Assembly (NCBI RefSeq): GCF_002843425.1
Contig: NZ_NKXO01000017.1
Location: 1-64,000 of the forward strand
Source of the DNA: Raineya orbicola
GTDB taxonomy: Bacteria; Bacteroidota; Bacteroidia; Cytophagales; Thermonemataceae
Length of the DNA: 64,000 bases
Reading direction: 5' to 3'
Part shown: positions 1-8,991 of the stretch, in pieces
Numbering within the stretch: position 1 is the first letter of the stretch
Layout of the letters: every line of letters starts with the position of its first letter
Program-made: the position numbers and the translations under genes
The notes under the pieces: generated by a model
What the model saw: the letters and a program-made list of their open reading frames with translations, nothing else
What the model was told of the DNA's origin: nothing
The model's database searches: none

Positions 1-20
1 ATGCCAATCTGATAAATATT

Positions 21-52
21 TTTGCAAAACAGCTAACATTTCATTACCTTTG
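21..52 (+). promoter_or_regulatory. Bacteroidota-type promoter of the TonB receptor gene
   Basis: TTTG at 21-24 and TACCTTTG at 45-52 are separated by 20 nt. This is an exact match to the Bacteroidota sigma consensus (TTTG, 19-21 nt, TAnnTTTG). Transcription should begin near position 59, which leaves a leader of about 50 nt before the ATG at 112. Confidence 0.75.
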
Positions 53-74
53 CGTAAAGCTTTCCCTTGTGTGT

Positions 75-125
75 GAGCCATATAAACTTTGTTTTTTCTC
101 TCAACAATTATATGGCTCTTTTTTT
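75..125 (+). terminator. Terminator-like hairpin in the TonB receptor leader
   Basis: A perfect 11-bp inverted repeat (75-85 with 108-118, 22-nt loop) is followed directly by seven T residues (119-125). It lies about 16 nt downstream of the predicted transcription start, and its right arm contains the ATG at 112. It could be a transcription attenuator, a hairpin masking the start codon, or the end of a short independent RNA. The structure is seen in the sequence; its function is inferred. Confidence 0.5.
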
Positions 126-2385
126 ACTTTTTCAAACTAAAAATTTTGTCGGAGGACTGAATGTTGGTTTATTGTTTCCCTTCGGCATTTCGGCTCAAAA
201 TATTGTAGGCAAAGTAACTAATCTCAAAAAAGAACCTCTCGCAGGGGCAAGTGTTTTTTGGCTCGGGACTACCACAGGCGTAACCACTGACGAAAAAGGA
301 ACATTTGAAATTTCTGCACAAGGCATTTCAAATAAAAAACTTATTGCCAGTTATGTAGGTTATACGCCCGATACACTTGAAATTACTCATCAAACCATTG
401 TTGAGTTTGTATTGCAAGATGCCTCAAACCTCAAAGAGATAGTCGTTCGCGGTGAGCGTGAGGGCGTAATTATTTCAGACCTTACTCCGATTAAAACCGA
501 GCAAATCACCCAGACCGAACTCAAAAAAGCCGCTTGTTGCGACTTATCGGGCTGTTTTGAAACTCAAACCACCGTACAACCGCAGGTTACAAATGTGATA
601 ACCAATTCAAAAGAACTTCGCATTTTGGGCTTGTCGGGCGTGTATAATCAGGTGCTGATTGACGGCTTTCCTATGATACAAGGTCTGACTTACACCTATG
701 GCATTAGCAGCATTCCGGGTACATTGGTAGATAACATTTACGTAGCCAAAGGAGCAAACAGCGTATTACAAGGCTTTGAGAGCATCAGCGGGCAAATCAA
801 TGTAGAAACCAAAGAACCTGACCAAACCGACCGTCTTTTGCTCAATGTGTATATGAACAATTTTTTGGAAAAACACTTCAACGCAAACTATGCCTTCAAA
901 AAAAACAAATGGAGCAATTTAACGGCATTGCACACCGTTCAACCTGCCCAAAAAATTGATAGAGATAAGGACAATTTTCTTGACTTGCCTCTGCTTACTC
1001 GTTATATGATTTCTAACAAATGGAAATACGGCAACGAGAAAGAATGGGGCTGGCACAGCCGAGTAGGTGTACGGTTTTTGAGCGAGCAACGCATCGGTGG
1101 GCAAACTTTTTTTAATCCTGAAACCGATAAAGGCAGTAGCATTGTGTATGGGCAAAGCGTAAATATCCATCAGCCCGAAATTTGGACAAAAACAGGCTAT
1201 CGCTTCAACGACAAAAGCAGTCTTGTCGGGTTTGTTTCGGCTTTCCACCACCAACAACATTCTTTTTTCGGCACGGTGAAATACCAAGCACAGCAAAGCA
1301 ATTTTTACGGCAATATTCAATACGAGCATAGCTACGCCAAACACGACCTCAAAACAGGTTTCAGTTTTCGCCATCTCAATTTGAATGAAAATATTGCTTT
1401 TACCGATACTTTTTTGCCACGTACCTACGTAGGAAACTACCACAGAATAGAAAACATTTGGGGGCTTTTTGCTGAAAATGTGATGCGATTTTTCAACGAC
1501 AAACTGACGTGGATTGCAGGCTTTCGGGGCGACCAGCACAATCAGTTTGGGTTTCAACTTACGCCACGAACATTGCTAAAATACGACCTCACGCCTCAAA
1601 CCATTGTGCGAGCCAACATAGGCACAGGTTGGCGAACCGTTAATCTTTTCAGCGAAAATATTGGGCTACTCGTTAGTTCAAGAGATATTATTTTTGCCGA
1701 GCCATTGCAACCCGAAAAAGCTATCAATTACGGCATTAACCTAACCCAAAAATTTGAAACTCAAAATGAAAACCTTTCGGGTTATTTCAGTGCCGATTAT
1801 TACAGAACCGATTTTCAAAACCAAATCTTCCCCGACTACGATACCGATGCCACCAAAGCCATCATCAAAAACTTTACGGGCAGGAGTGTTAGCAATGGTT
1901 TTCAGGCAGAATTGTATTTGAAAATTTACAAGCGTTTTGAACTGAAAACAGGCTATAACTACCTCAACGTATATCGGGAAGTTGGCGAAACCAAGCAATT
2001 GCTACCTTTCAACCCGATGCACAAGATACTGACAAGCCTGAGCTACAAACCGCTCAGCAACAAATTTCATTTTGATATGAATGTGCATTGGTACGGAAAG
2101 CAGCGTTTGCCCAATACCCAATCCAATCCTGTGGAGTTTCAACGCCCAGATTTTTCACGTCCTTTTGCTCTTGTAAATGCCCAATTTACCTACAATTTCA
2201 AAAGGTTTGAGGTGTATGCAGGTTGCGAAAATATTTTTGATTTCAGACAATTGCAACCCATTATCAGTTGGCAAAATCCGTTTAGTCCTTATTTTGATAC
2301 TTCTTCTGTTTGGGGTCCCACACGCGGACGCGAGTTGTATCTGGGCGTGCGGTTCAGGTTAGAGGACAAAATGGATAAAGAATAA
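112..2385 (+). CDS. TonB-dependent outer-membrane receptor, possibly metal-related
   Basis: A 757-residue outer-membrane receptor. A hydrophobic signal segment ends near GISAQ. It is followed by a carboxypeptidase-regulatory-like domain (about residues 32-110), a plug domain with a CC motif (ACCDLSGCFET), and a long beta-barrel ending in GRELYLGVRFRL. Plug domains with the CC(D/N)L motif and the IPGT...KGANSVLQGFESISGQI block occur in Bacteroidota receptors often found beside heavy-metal-binding proteins, so copper or another metal is a plausible substrate; this is inference. An in-frame TTG at 67 would add 15 residues, but ATG 112 is preferred. The signal peptide is unusual in lacking an obvious N-terminal Lys/Arg cluster. 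The gene has its own promoter and faces away from the minus-strand genes that follow. Confidence 0.85.
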   Translation: MALFLLFQTKNFVGGLNVGLLFPFGISAQNIVGKVTNLKKEPLAGASVFWLGTTTGVTTDEKGTFEISAQGISNKKLIASYVGYTPDTLEITHQTIVEFVLQDASNLKEIVVRGEREGVIISDLTPIKTEQITQTELKKAACCDLSGCFETQTTVQPQVTNVITNSKELRILGLSGVYNQVLIDGFPMIQGLTYTYGISSIPGTLVDNIYVAKGANSVLQGFESISGQINVETKEPDQTDRLLLNVYMNNFLEKHFNANYAFKKNKWSNLTALHTVQPAQKIDRDKDNFLDLPLLTRYMISNKWKYGNEKEWGWHSRVGVRFLSEQRIGGQTFFNPETDKGSSIVYGQSVNIHQPEIWTKTGYRFNDKSSLVGFVSAFHHQQHSFFGTVKYQAQQSNFYGNIQYEHSYAKHDLKTGFSFRHLNLNENIAFTDTFLPRTYVGNYHRIENIWGLFAENVMRFFNDKLTWIAGFRGDQHNQFGFQLTPRTLLKYDLTPQTIVRANIGTGWRTVNLFSENIGLLVSSRDIIFAEPLQPEKAINYGINLTQKFETQNENLSGYFSADYYRTDFQNQIFPDYDTDATKAIIKNFTGRSVSNGFQAELYLKIYKRFELKTGYNYLNVYREVGETKQLLPFNPMHKILTSLSYKPLSNKFHFDMNVHWYGKQRLPNTQSNPVEFQRPDFSRPFALVNAQFTYNFKRFEVYAGCENIFDFRQLQPIISWQNPFSPYFDTSSVWGPTRGRELYLGVRFRLEDKMDKE

Positions 2386-2415
2386 TCAATTTCTATGTAA
2401 TAATTTTTCAGATAA

Positions 2416-3540
2416 TTACAAAAATTCCTCCAAGCGAAACTCACGAATAGCTCTGCTTGCGAAAAAGCTATCTATGTTTTTACGTTCAACTTGCAGATTT
2501 TCGTCTTTGGGGTTGGGGTATTTATTTACGCCAATCAATACACTTTTTTTCTGCTGAAAATCCGCAATTTTCTGCTTGGCTACATCTTGAATTTGCCTGC
2601 TTAATAGTCCTTTACTTTCGTAGGCAATCAATCCGCCTTGTTTTTCAATTTCTTGCAGTAAAGCCCAACTTCTTTGAGCAAGTTCGTAAGCCAAATATTC
2701 TACAAAATAAGTGCCTTGTGTAGCATTTTTTACAAAATCAATTTTGCTTTCGTGATGCAGAATTCTGTCTATGCAAGTAGCAATATATTCACTTTCTCTA
2801 TTTTCTGTTCCGCCTAAAAAATAATCGTAGGGGATGGCAGAAACTTCATCAGCCCCTCCCAAACGAGCCGCCATTACTTCCAAAGTGCTTCTGATGATAT
2901 TATTATAGGCATCGCGAGCTGATTTATTGATAAAAGCATTTACAGCAATCAAACGGGGATAGATTTCACTTTCTCTGCCCAAATATTGCACCAATAGCCG
3001 ATTTACCAAGAGAGGAATTACTTGCAGTTTGGCGATTTCCATAAAAAAATTACTCCCCACAGCTACAACGATTCTAATTTTTCTTGTAAATGCTTCAATA
3101 TCAATACTTTCTGAAATCAATTTTTGTAGATATACATTCAAAATGGCCAGAATGGTAGCAATTTCTTGAATAGCATTCGCTCCTGCGTTATGTAGAAACG
3201 AGGCATTGATAGTAATGTAATCTTCTTGCAATACACTTTTCAAAAAAGTTTCAAAAGCCGTTTCGTTCCAGTCTCTACCGCTATTGAGCCAATCGCCGAT
3301 GTATTCCACGGCTCGTCCCATTGTTCCTTCGGATAAGGTGAAATTTTTATTTCGCAACATACTTTGAGCAAGAGCCTGTGAAAATACTACATTTACATCT
3401 GCTTGTGTGTAGAAAGGCTTGATAGGTATATTTTCGTAATTTTTGGCTAAAATTTCCTCCAATGGCTTGCCTTTCAGGTCTTTTTCAATTTGCGAAAGCC
3501 AATCTTGGGGTGTAATGGATTGAAATTCAGAAAAAAGCAT
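2416..3540 (-). CDS. Methylmalonyl-CoA mutase small-subunit-like protein, short form
   Basis: This 374-residue protein matches the N-terminal (substrate-barrel) part of methylmalonyl-CoA mutase. Family blocks are NAGANAIQEIATILAI, a GSNFFMEIAKLQ segment, YDYFLGGTENRESEYIATC and KIDFVKNATQGTYFVEYLAYELA. The mutase interconverts succinyl-CoA and methylmalonyl-CoA with adenosylcobalamin. The small subunit is normally a non-catalytic partner of MutB. Here no C-terminal cobalamin-binding domain (DxHxxG) is present and the chain is shorter than usual small subunits. No large subunit lies in the window, so it must be encoded elsewhere. It follows the PorP-like gene by 19 nt on the same strand. Confidence 0.75.
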   Translation of the reverse strand: MLFSEFQSITPQDWLSQIEKDLKGKPLEEILAKNYENIPIKPFYTQADVNVVFSQALAQSMLRNKNFTLSEGTMGRAVEYIGDWLNSGRDWNETAFETFLKSVLQEDYITINASFLHNAGANAIQEIATILAILNVYLQKLISESIDIEAFTRKIRIVVAVGSNFFMEIAKLQVIPLLVNRLLVQYLGRESEIYPRLIAVNAFINKSARDAYNNIIRSTLEVMAARLGGADEVSAIPYDYFLGGTENRESEYIATCIDRILHHESKIDFVKNATQGTYFVEYLAYELAQRSWALLQEIEKQGGLIAYESKGLLSRQIQDVAKQKIADFQQKKSVLIGVNKYPNPKDENLQVERKNIDSFFASRAIREFRLEEFL

Positions 3541-3559
3541 ATTTGATTTTGTTAGAAAT

Positions 3560-5095
3560 TTATTTTTGCAAAATTACCCATTCCAAACGATTTTTTTCAT
3601 TTTTTCGTACGATATTCTGACGAATAATGCGTTCGGGAGCAATCCCCTGCAAGATAAGTTTTTCTTTCAAATCATCTGCCTGAATTTTCAGAAATTCAGT
3701 TTCAGAGTACTCTCTATTGGCAAAAATAACAATCTTGATTTTGAAATCTTCGTTTTTTTCTAAAATTTGGGCTATCTGATAAATTTTCGCCTTATCTATT
3801 TCCAAAAAGCCATCTTTATCAGGAAAAACGGGCTTAAACATTTGTTTTTCCAGTGGTGAGAGCCTGCTTTTTGATTTTTTAGCAGAAATTTCTATCGGCT
3901 CGCGAATAATGACTTTCAAGCCTCCTTTTTGCTCTACTCGGTTGGCTTCGCCTGCTTGTTTAGTCATTTTCTGAGCAGTATCTAAACGAATTTGGCTATC
4001 TTTGTTAAGTGTGTCTTGGGGCTTTTCGGTAGGATTGGGTTTATCTATTTGCGAAATAGGAGGCTTGCCAGTATCTTTTTTTTCTATTTTCTGCTTTTTA
4101 GTTTTTGATTTTTGGTTTCTTTCAAAAGGATTTCGCCAAAGCAAACTGATTTCAAAAGCACTTAAAGTTTGTCCTGCTATGTTTCTATTGCCCAAAGCAA
4201 AATCATAGCTAAATGAGAATTGATAATTTTTCTGCCAAAAATCAAGACTTGCTACCAGTGCTTTATTGGTATTGTACCACAATCCTGCCCCTAAACGATA
4301 TTTTTGTTCGTTACGTTCTTTGGCATTATAGCGAGCCAAAGCCCCCAAAGAAAGATTTCGTCTGCTACTTTGTTCCATATAACGAGCCGTAGAGTGGAAT
4401 GTCCAATTATCTTTTTCTGCAAGAAAAAACTCTCCTGTGATGTTCCAGAGCAAAGGAATACGGCTCACTTCTGCAAACCAAGTAGTATTGGGGCGGTTGA
4501 GTGTGTAACCTGCTACACCTACGTAATAAAGCAGTTTTTCATCATCTTCGCCATACCACAAAAGTCCTGCATTGACCGCAGGAAAATCGGAGCGAAAGTC
4601 GGAGAGGGGTTCATTCAGGGGAAGCGAAGCATCAAAGCCATTGATAGTGTACTGACTTTCAGTAGTAAGTAGATTGGCATTCAATCTGCGAAAAAAATAA
4701 CCTCCCTGCAAGCTGAAAGCCAAGTGGTCATACTCGGTGAAATTGACACGATAGGCTAAATTTGCTAAAATAGCGTTGGTTTGCAAAAGTCCGCCTTTGC
4801 CTGCTCTCTCATTGAGAGCCAGTAGACCAAAACCTCCTGCCTGATAGTTAGAAGCATCAACCAAAGGAAATACAAACTGAAAAGCAGAAGTGCTAATACC
4901 TTGCCCTATACCGATTTGCTGTCTGCGAAAATTCAGCGAAGCCCATATTTCTTGCCTTGCCGCCGCCCAAGCAGGGTTTTGTAATAAAGGGGTAGGCTCG
5001 TAATATTGTGAAAAAAGAGCATTTTGTCCTTTTGCTAAAAAAGGAAAAAGTATGATACTCAAAAGAAAAAAGGATAAACTAAATTTCAGTTTCAA
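3560..5095 (-). CDS. PorP/SprF-family membrane protein with C-terminal OmpA-like extension
   Basis: A 511-residue exported protein. The signal peptide ends around FLAKGQ. Residues about 24-320 are a PorP/SprF beta-barrel domain, with the typical start FSQYYEPTPLLQNPAWAA. PorP/SprF proteins are outer-membrane partners of type IX secretion substrates and of gliding adhesins. A Lys/Pro/Gln-rich linker (about 325-420) leads to a final ~80 residues resembling an OmpA C-terminal domain (GIAPERII, KNRLEWVI), but the peptidoglycan-binding GHTD-type motif is replaced by FANREYS. Usual family members have about 300-340 residues, so the extension is atypical. The start codon is TTG, supported by the basic n-region right after it and by the TTGA overlap with the upstream hybrid kinase stop, which implies cotranscription. 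Confidence 0.8.
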   Translation of the reverse strand: MKLKFSLSFFLLSIILFPFLAKGQNALFSQYYEPTPLLQNPAWAAARQEIWASLNFRRQQIGIGQGISTSAFQFVFPLVDASNYQAGGFGLLALNERAGKGGLLQTNAILANLAYRVNFTEYDHLAFSLQGGYFFRRLNANLLTTESQYTINGFDASLPLNEPLSDFRSDFPAVNAGLLWYGEDDEKLLYYVGVAGYTLNRPNTTWFAEVSRIPLLWNITGEFFLAEKDNWTFHSTARYMEQSSRRNLSLGALARYNAKERNEQKYRLGAGLWYNTNKALVASLDFWQKNYQFSFSYDFALGNRNIAGQTLSAFEISLLWRNPFERNQKSKTKKQKIEKKDTGKPPISQIDKPNPTEKPQDTLNKDSQIRLDTAQKMTKQAGEANRVEQKGGLKVIIREPIEISAKKSKSRLSPLEKQMFKPVFPDKDGFLEIDKAKIYQIAQILEKNEDFKIKIVIFANREYSETEFLKIQADDLKEKLILQGIAPERIIRQNIVRKNEKNRLEWVILQK

Positions 5096-6987
5096 ATTTC
5101 AGCCAATTTTTTCATATTTTCGCTACACGAATTTACTAATTTTTGCATAACTTCGTAATAGTTTTGCAATTTTTCCCAATTGGTGGGGGCTTGAAGCGTC
5201 ATTTTTTCCATTTCAGTGGCTATGCGAGAAAGTACTTCACTGCCAATCAGTGTGGTAGAGGGTTTGAGCTTATGAATAGCTTTGTGTAAATTGTGTTGGT
5301 CTCGGCTATTGAGAAATTCCCCAATTTTGCTAATATCTTCGGGGATACTTATCATCAGCGAGTCAAGCATTTCTTGCATAAAATCTTTTTGTCCATCTGT
5401 GATTTTTTGCAAATAATTCATACTGCACAAGGTACGTTTTTCTTGTGGTATTACTTGTTCCAAGATAAAAAGTAATTGTTCCTGCGAAAAAGGTTTCAAC
5501 AGAATGGGATAATTGACTTTGCGTAGCCCCAAACTACCCGTAGCGTAAAGTATGGCGGTTTTATTTTTGTGAGGATTGTTCATTTCAAAGATTTTTACCA
5601 TCTCATCTCCCTGTAAATTAGGCATTTGTAAGTCGGTAATGAGTAAGTCATAATATTGATTTTTGAGCATTTCAAGGGCTTTGTTACTTTCGCTACATAC
5701 GCTTACCTCAAACCCTAATTGTTTAAGCAGTTTTTGGGTGTAAAGTCTGCTGATATCCGAGTCATCAACCAAAAGAGCCTTGAGGGCAAAAAATTGATAT
5801 TTTGGGTGAGTTTCGGAAATTTCTTGTTTGGGTAGAAACTCAAATGGAATAGTAAATACAAAAGTTGTTCCTACATTTTTCAGACTGCTAACCTGAATAT
5901 TTCCGCCAAAAATTTCTACGAGTTGCTTTACTACCGAAAGTCCTAATCCTGTACCGCCAAGTTCTTGATAAGAAAGGTTGCCTACTTGCTCGTATGGGTC
6001 AAAGATGCGTTTTGTTTCTTCTTCGTTCATTCCTACGCCTGTGTCAGCGACTTCAAATTTGAGCTTACATTGGTTGGCTTGAAGGCTCTCTAATGTAGCT
6101 TTTACACTAATTTGCCCTTGCTCTGTAAATTTGACAGCATTGCTGATGAGATTGTAAAAAATTTGTGTCAGACGTACCTCATCACCTATAAGCGTATGAG
6201 GAATTTGTTCGTCAATTTCAAAATACAATTTCAGGTGTTTTTTCTCTAAAATTTGCAAGAAATTGAGTTGTAGGTGCTGAAAAATAGTATTAAGCTGAAA
6301 ATGTTGCTTTTGCAGGCGAATAGAGCCACTTTCTAATTTGGAAAGGTCTAAAATATCATCTAAAATAGTTCTTAAATGCTTTGAGGCAGTATAAATACTT
6401 TCAATGTATTCTTTAAGCTCGCCTGTGGGGTTTTCTTGTTCTAAAATGATTTGCGAAAGTCCTAAAATACCATTTACAGGAGAGCGTAATTCGTGGCTGA
6501 TTTTAGAGAAAAAAAGGTTTTTCAAATCACGGCTTTTGCGTAATTCCTCGTTACGCATTTGTAAGATTATATTTTCTAATTGAATATTTTTATTTTGCAA
6601 GTTCAGGTACTCGTTTTCAAGCATAGCTAGCCGTGCTAATTGCTCCATTTCCAAAACACTTTTTTCACTACGGCTCACATCTTTGATAATACAAATAATG
6701 GGTTTATCAGGGAAACGTTCCTCACGGAAAAGCAGAAAATCAAAAAACTTGTTTTCGTCCTCATTCTCCGAAATGTCTATGCGTGGCAGAAAAATGGTTT
6801 TTTCAGTTTGTATAGCTTGGCTAATACTTTCCAAAAAGGGGAAAATTGTTATCAAACTTTCCCCGATAGGTATTTCAAAAATACTTTGGCAACTATCTAA
6901 AATTATCAAGTCATCATCAAGTTTTAAGAACTGATAAAATGACTGCTCCGAAAGATAGAGTTTTTTATAGTCAAAGATGCTTAGCAT
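5092..6987 (-). CDS. Hybrid sensor histidine kinase with receiver and HPt domains
   Basis: A 631-residue soluble hybrid kinase. An N-terminal PAS-like sensor region (1-105) leads into a coiled coil (about 115-160). Then come HisKA with the phospho-acceptor His165 in SHELRSP, an HATPase domain with N (ISNAVKF), G1 (DTGVGM) and G2 (GGTGLGL) boxes to about 385, a receiver domain with phospho-acceptor Asp452 (LLITDLQMP), and a C-terminal HPt domain with His572 (AIHKLKPS). All residues of a His-Asp-His relay are therefore present in one chain. No membrane segment is visible, so sensing is probably cytoplasmic. The stop overlaps the start of the PorP/OmpA-like gene, so the two are likely one operon and may be functionally linked. 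No output response regulator is adjacent. Confidence 0.92.
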   Translation of the reverse strand: MLSIFDYKKLYLSEQSFYQFLKLDDDLIILDSCQSIFEIPIGESLITIFPFLESISQAIQTEKTIFLPRIDISENEDENKFFDFLLFREERFPDKPIICIIKDVSRSEKSVLEMEQLARLAMLENEYLNLQNKNIQLENIILQMRNEELRKSRDLKNLFFSKISHELRSPVNGILGLSQIILEQENPTGELKEYIESIYTASKHLRTILDDILDLSKLESGSIRLQKQHFQLNTIFQHLQLNFLQILEKKHLKLYFEIDEQIPHTLIGDEVRLTQIFYNLISNAVKFTEQGQISVKATLESLQANQCKLKFEVADTGVGMNEEETKRIFDPYEQVGNLSYQELGGTGLGLSVVKQLVEIFGGNIQVSSLKNVGTTFVFTIPFEFLPKQEISETHPKYQFFALKALLVDDSDISRLYTQKLLKQLGFEVSVCSESNKALEMLKNQYYDLLITDLQMPNLQGDEMVKIFEMNNPHKNKTAILYATGSLGLRKVNYPILLKPFSQEQLLFILEQVIPQEKRTLCSMNYLQKITDGQKDFMQEMLDSLMISIPEDISKIGEFLNSRDQHNLHKAIHKLKPSTTLIGSEVLSRIATEMEKMTLQAPTNWEKLQNYYEVMQKLVNSCSENMKKLAEI

Positions 6988-7064
6988 AGTTATTTGATGA
7001 GAACTTTTACATTCTAACTTACTTCCTCAAAGTTCAACTTTGTGAAAGTAGGTTTCGGTACTTT

Positions 7065-8459
7065 TCAGGCGTTATTTTTCAGGCGAATGTAATGTTTGTA
7101 AAAAAGTGGTATGGTTTCAATACCTTTGAAAAAATTAAAAATTCCGTAATGCTCGTTAGGGGAGTGGATAGCATCAGAATCCAGTCCGAAGCCCAAAAGC
7201 ACCGATTTCAAGCCCAATTCTTTTTCAAAAAGAGCTACAATCGGGATACTTCCTCCACCACGCGTAGGAATAGGCTTTTTGCCAAAAGTTTCTTCCAAAG
7301 CCAAATTCGCCGCTTGGTATTCTATGGAGTTAGTGGGCATTACGTAAGGGAAACCGCCGTGATGAAAGCGAACATCAACCTTCACAGATTTGGGAGCAAT
7401 GGCTCGGAAGTGCTGTTCAAAGAGTTCAGCAATTTCGTCGGGGTGCTGATGTGGCACAAGCCGCATACTAATTTTGGCGAAAGCCTTGGAAGGAAGCACT
7501 GTTTTAGCACCTGCCTGTATGTATCCACCCCAAATACCATTCACATCAAGCGTAGGACGAATAGAAGTGCGTTCAATGGTAGAATATCCATCTTCGCCTG
7601 CTACGTCATCAATACCTAAATCTTTTTTGTAAGTTTCTAAGTCAAAGGGCGTTTTTGCCATTTCGGCACGCTCTTCGGCGGAAAGTTCTTGCACTTTGTC
7701 GTAGAAATGAGGAATGGTAATTCTGCCTTTTTCGTCTTTGAGAGAGGCAATCATTTGGCAAAGCACATTGATAGGATTAGCTACTGCCCCGCCATACACA
7801 CCCGAATGTAAATCGCGGTTGGGTCCTGTAACTTCTACCTCTACATAACATAAACCACGCAAACCTATTTCTACTGAGGGAATATCATTGGCAATAATAC
7901 CTGTATCAGAAATGAGGATAACATCGGCTTGGAGGCGTTCTTTATTTTGTTTGATAAAAGGCTCTAAATTACCCGAACCACATTCTTCTTCGCCTTCAAC
8001 CATAAATTTTATGTTGCAGGGTAAAGAGTTGGTTTTTAGCATCATTTCCAATGCCTTGACGTGCATATAAGTTTGTCCTTTATCGTCGCAGGCACCACGA
8101 GCAAAAATAGCTCCTTGCGGGTGTAGAGCTGTCTTTTTGATGACAGGCTCAAAAGGGGGCGAGTCCCAAAGTTCATAGGGGTCGGCAGGTTGAACATCAT
8201 AATGCCCGTACACAAGCACCGTAGGCAAATTTTTATCAATAATTTTTTCACCATATACAATGGGGTGTCCTGCGGTTTCGCAAAGCTCTGCTGTATCGGC
8301 ACCTGCTTCTAATAGTTTATTTCGCAAGAACTCAGCGGCACGTCTTACATCTGCTTTTTTGCTTTCATCAGTACTTACCGAAGGTATTTTTAGCCATTCT
8401 ATCAGTTCTGCTAAAAAACGCTCTCGGTTGGCTTCAAGGTAAGTTTGGTGAGTTTGCAT
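7065..8459 (-). CDS. M20-family metallopeptidase (dipeptidase)
   Basis: A 464-residue dinuclear-metal peptidase of the M20 (carnosinase/CNDP-like) family, expected to hydrolyse dipeptides in the cytoplasm. Metal-site motifs are in order: YGHYDVQP (His and Asp ligands), the bridging Asp in GACDDKGQ, the catalytic and ligand Glu in VEGEEECGS, an Asp in ISDTG, and a C-terminal His in HSPNEHYG. A dimerisation (lid) domain lies around residues 200-370. Length is normal for the family and no signal peptide is seen. It lies 37 nt upstream (in map order) of ispF, with no clear promoter visible between them. Confidence 0.88.
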   Translation of the reverse strand: MQTHQTYLEANRERFLAELIEWLKIPSVSTDESKKADVRRAAEFLRNKLLEAGADTAELCETAGHPIVYGEKIIDKNLPTVLVYGHYDVQPADPYELWDSPPFEPVIKKTALHPQGAIFARGACDDKGQTYMHVKALEMMLKTNSLPCNIKFMVEGEEECGSGNLEPFIKQNKERLQADVILISDTGIIANDIPSVEIGLRGLCYVEVEVTGPNRDLHSGVYGGAVANPINVLCQMIASLKDEKGRITIPHFYDKVQELSAEERAEMAKTPFDLETYKKDLGIDDVAGEDGYSTIERTSIRPTLDVNGIWGGYIQAGAKTVLPSKAFAKISMRLVPHQHPDEIAELFEQHFRAIAPKSVKVDVRFHHGGFPYVMPTNSIEYQAANLALEETFGKKPIPTRGGGSIPIVALFEKELGLKSVLLGFGLDSDAIHSPNEHYGIFNFFKGIETIPLFYKHYIRLKNNA

Positions 8460-8496
8460 AAATGATAAAAATTTTGTTGGTCTTTTTTGGAAAAAA

Positions 8497-8976
8497 TCAG
8501 TTTTTGTAAATCAATGCTATTGCGGTGGCGGTAATCCCTTCTTTTCGCCCTACAAAGCCTAATTTTTCGGAAGTAGTAGCTTTAATGGAAACCTCATCGG
8601 GGCTGATGTGCATAATTTCGGCAAGAATTTTCTGCATTTCAGGAATATACGGATTGATTTTAGGCTCTTCAAGGCATACCATAGCATCTACATTGCCAAT
8701 TAGGTAGCCTTTTTCGTGAATCATAGCTACTACTTGGGTTAGAAGCTTTTTGCTATCAATATCTTTATAGCGGGGGTCTTTGTTGGGAAAATGATAACCA
8801 ATATCACGCAGAGCCAAAGCTCCGAGTAGTGCATCGCAAATAGCGTGAATAAGCACATCAGCATCGGAATGTCCTACGGCTCCGCGTGTGTGGGGGATTT
8901 GCAAGCCCCCAAGCCAAAAAGCACGCCCTTCGGCTAATTGATGCACATCATATCCCTGTCCTATGCGAAATTTCAT
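8497..8976 (-). CDS. ispF: 2-C-methyl-D-erythritol 2,4-cyclodiphosphate synthase
   Basis: IspF makes the cyclic diphosphate intermediate of the non-mevalonate (MEP) isoprenoid pathway. The metal-binding DVH motif (GYDVHQL) stands at the N terminus, followed by GHSDADVLIHAICDALLGA and the C-terminal KATTSEKLGFVGRKEGI block. The start chosen is the ATG that gives MKFRIGQGYDVH, the usual family N terminus (159 residues). An ATG nine bases upstream (8985) would give MIVMKF and cannot be excluded. The gene follows the DoxX-like gene by about 6-15 nt on the same strand, suggesting cotranscription. Confidence 0.93.
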   Translation of the reverse strand: MKFRIGQGYDVHQLAEGRAFWLGGLQIPHTRGAVGHSDADVLIHAICDALLGALALRDIGYHFPNKDPRYKDIDSKKLLTQVVAMIHEKGYLIGNVDAMVCLEEPKINPYIPEMQKILAEIMHISPDEVSIKATTSEKLGFVGRKEGITATAIALIYKN

Positions 8977-8991
8977 AACAATCATTTCGTT

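Noticed and set aside
67-111. TTG-started N-terminal extension of the TonB receptor
   Set aside because: It lies within the leader hairpin region, and ATG 112 gives a signal-like N terminus; the extension has no homologous look.
919-1557. Minus-strand open frame of 212 codons within the TonB receptor
   Set aside because: Antisense shadow of the beta-barrel coding region.
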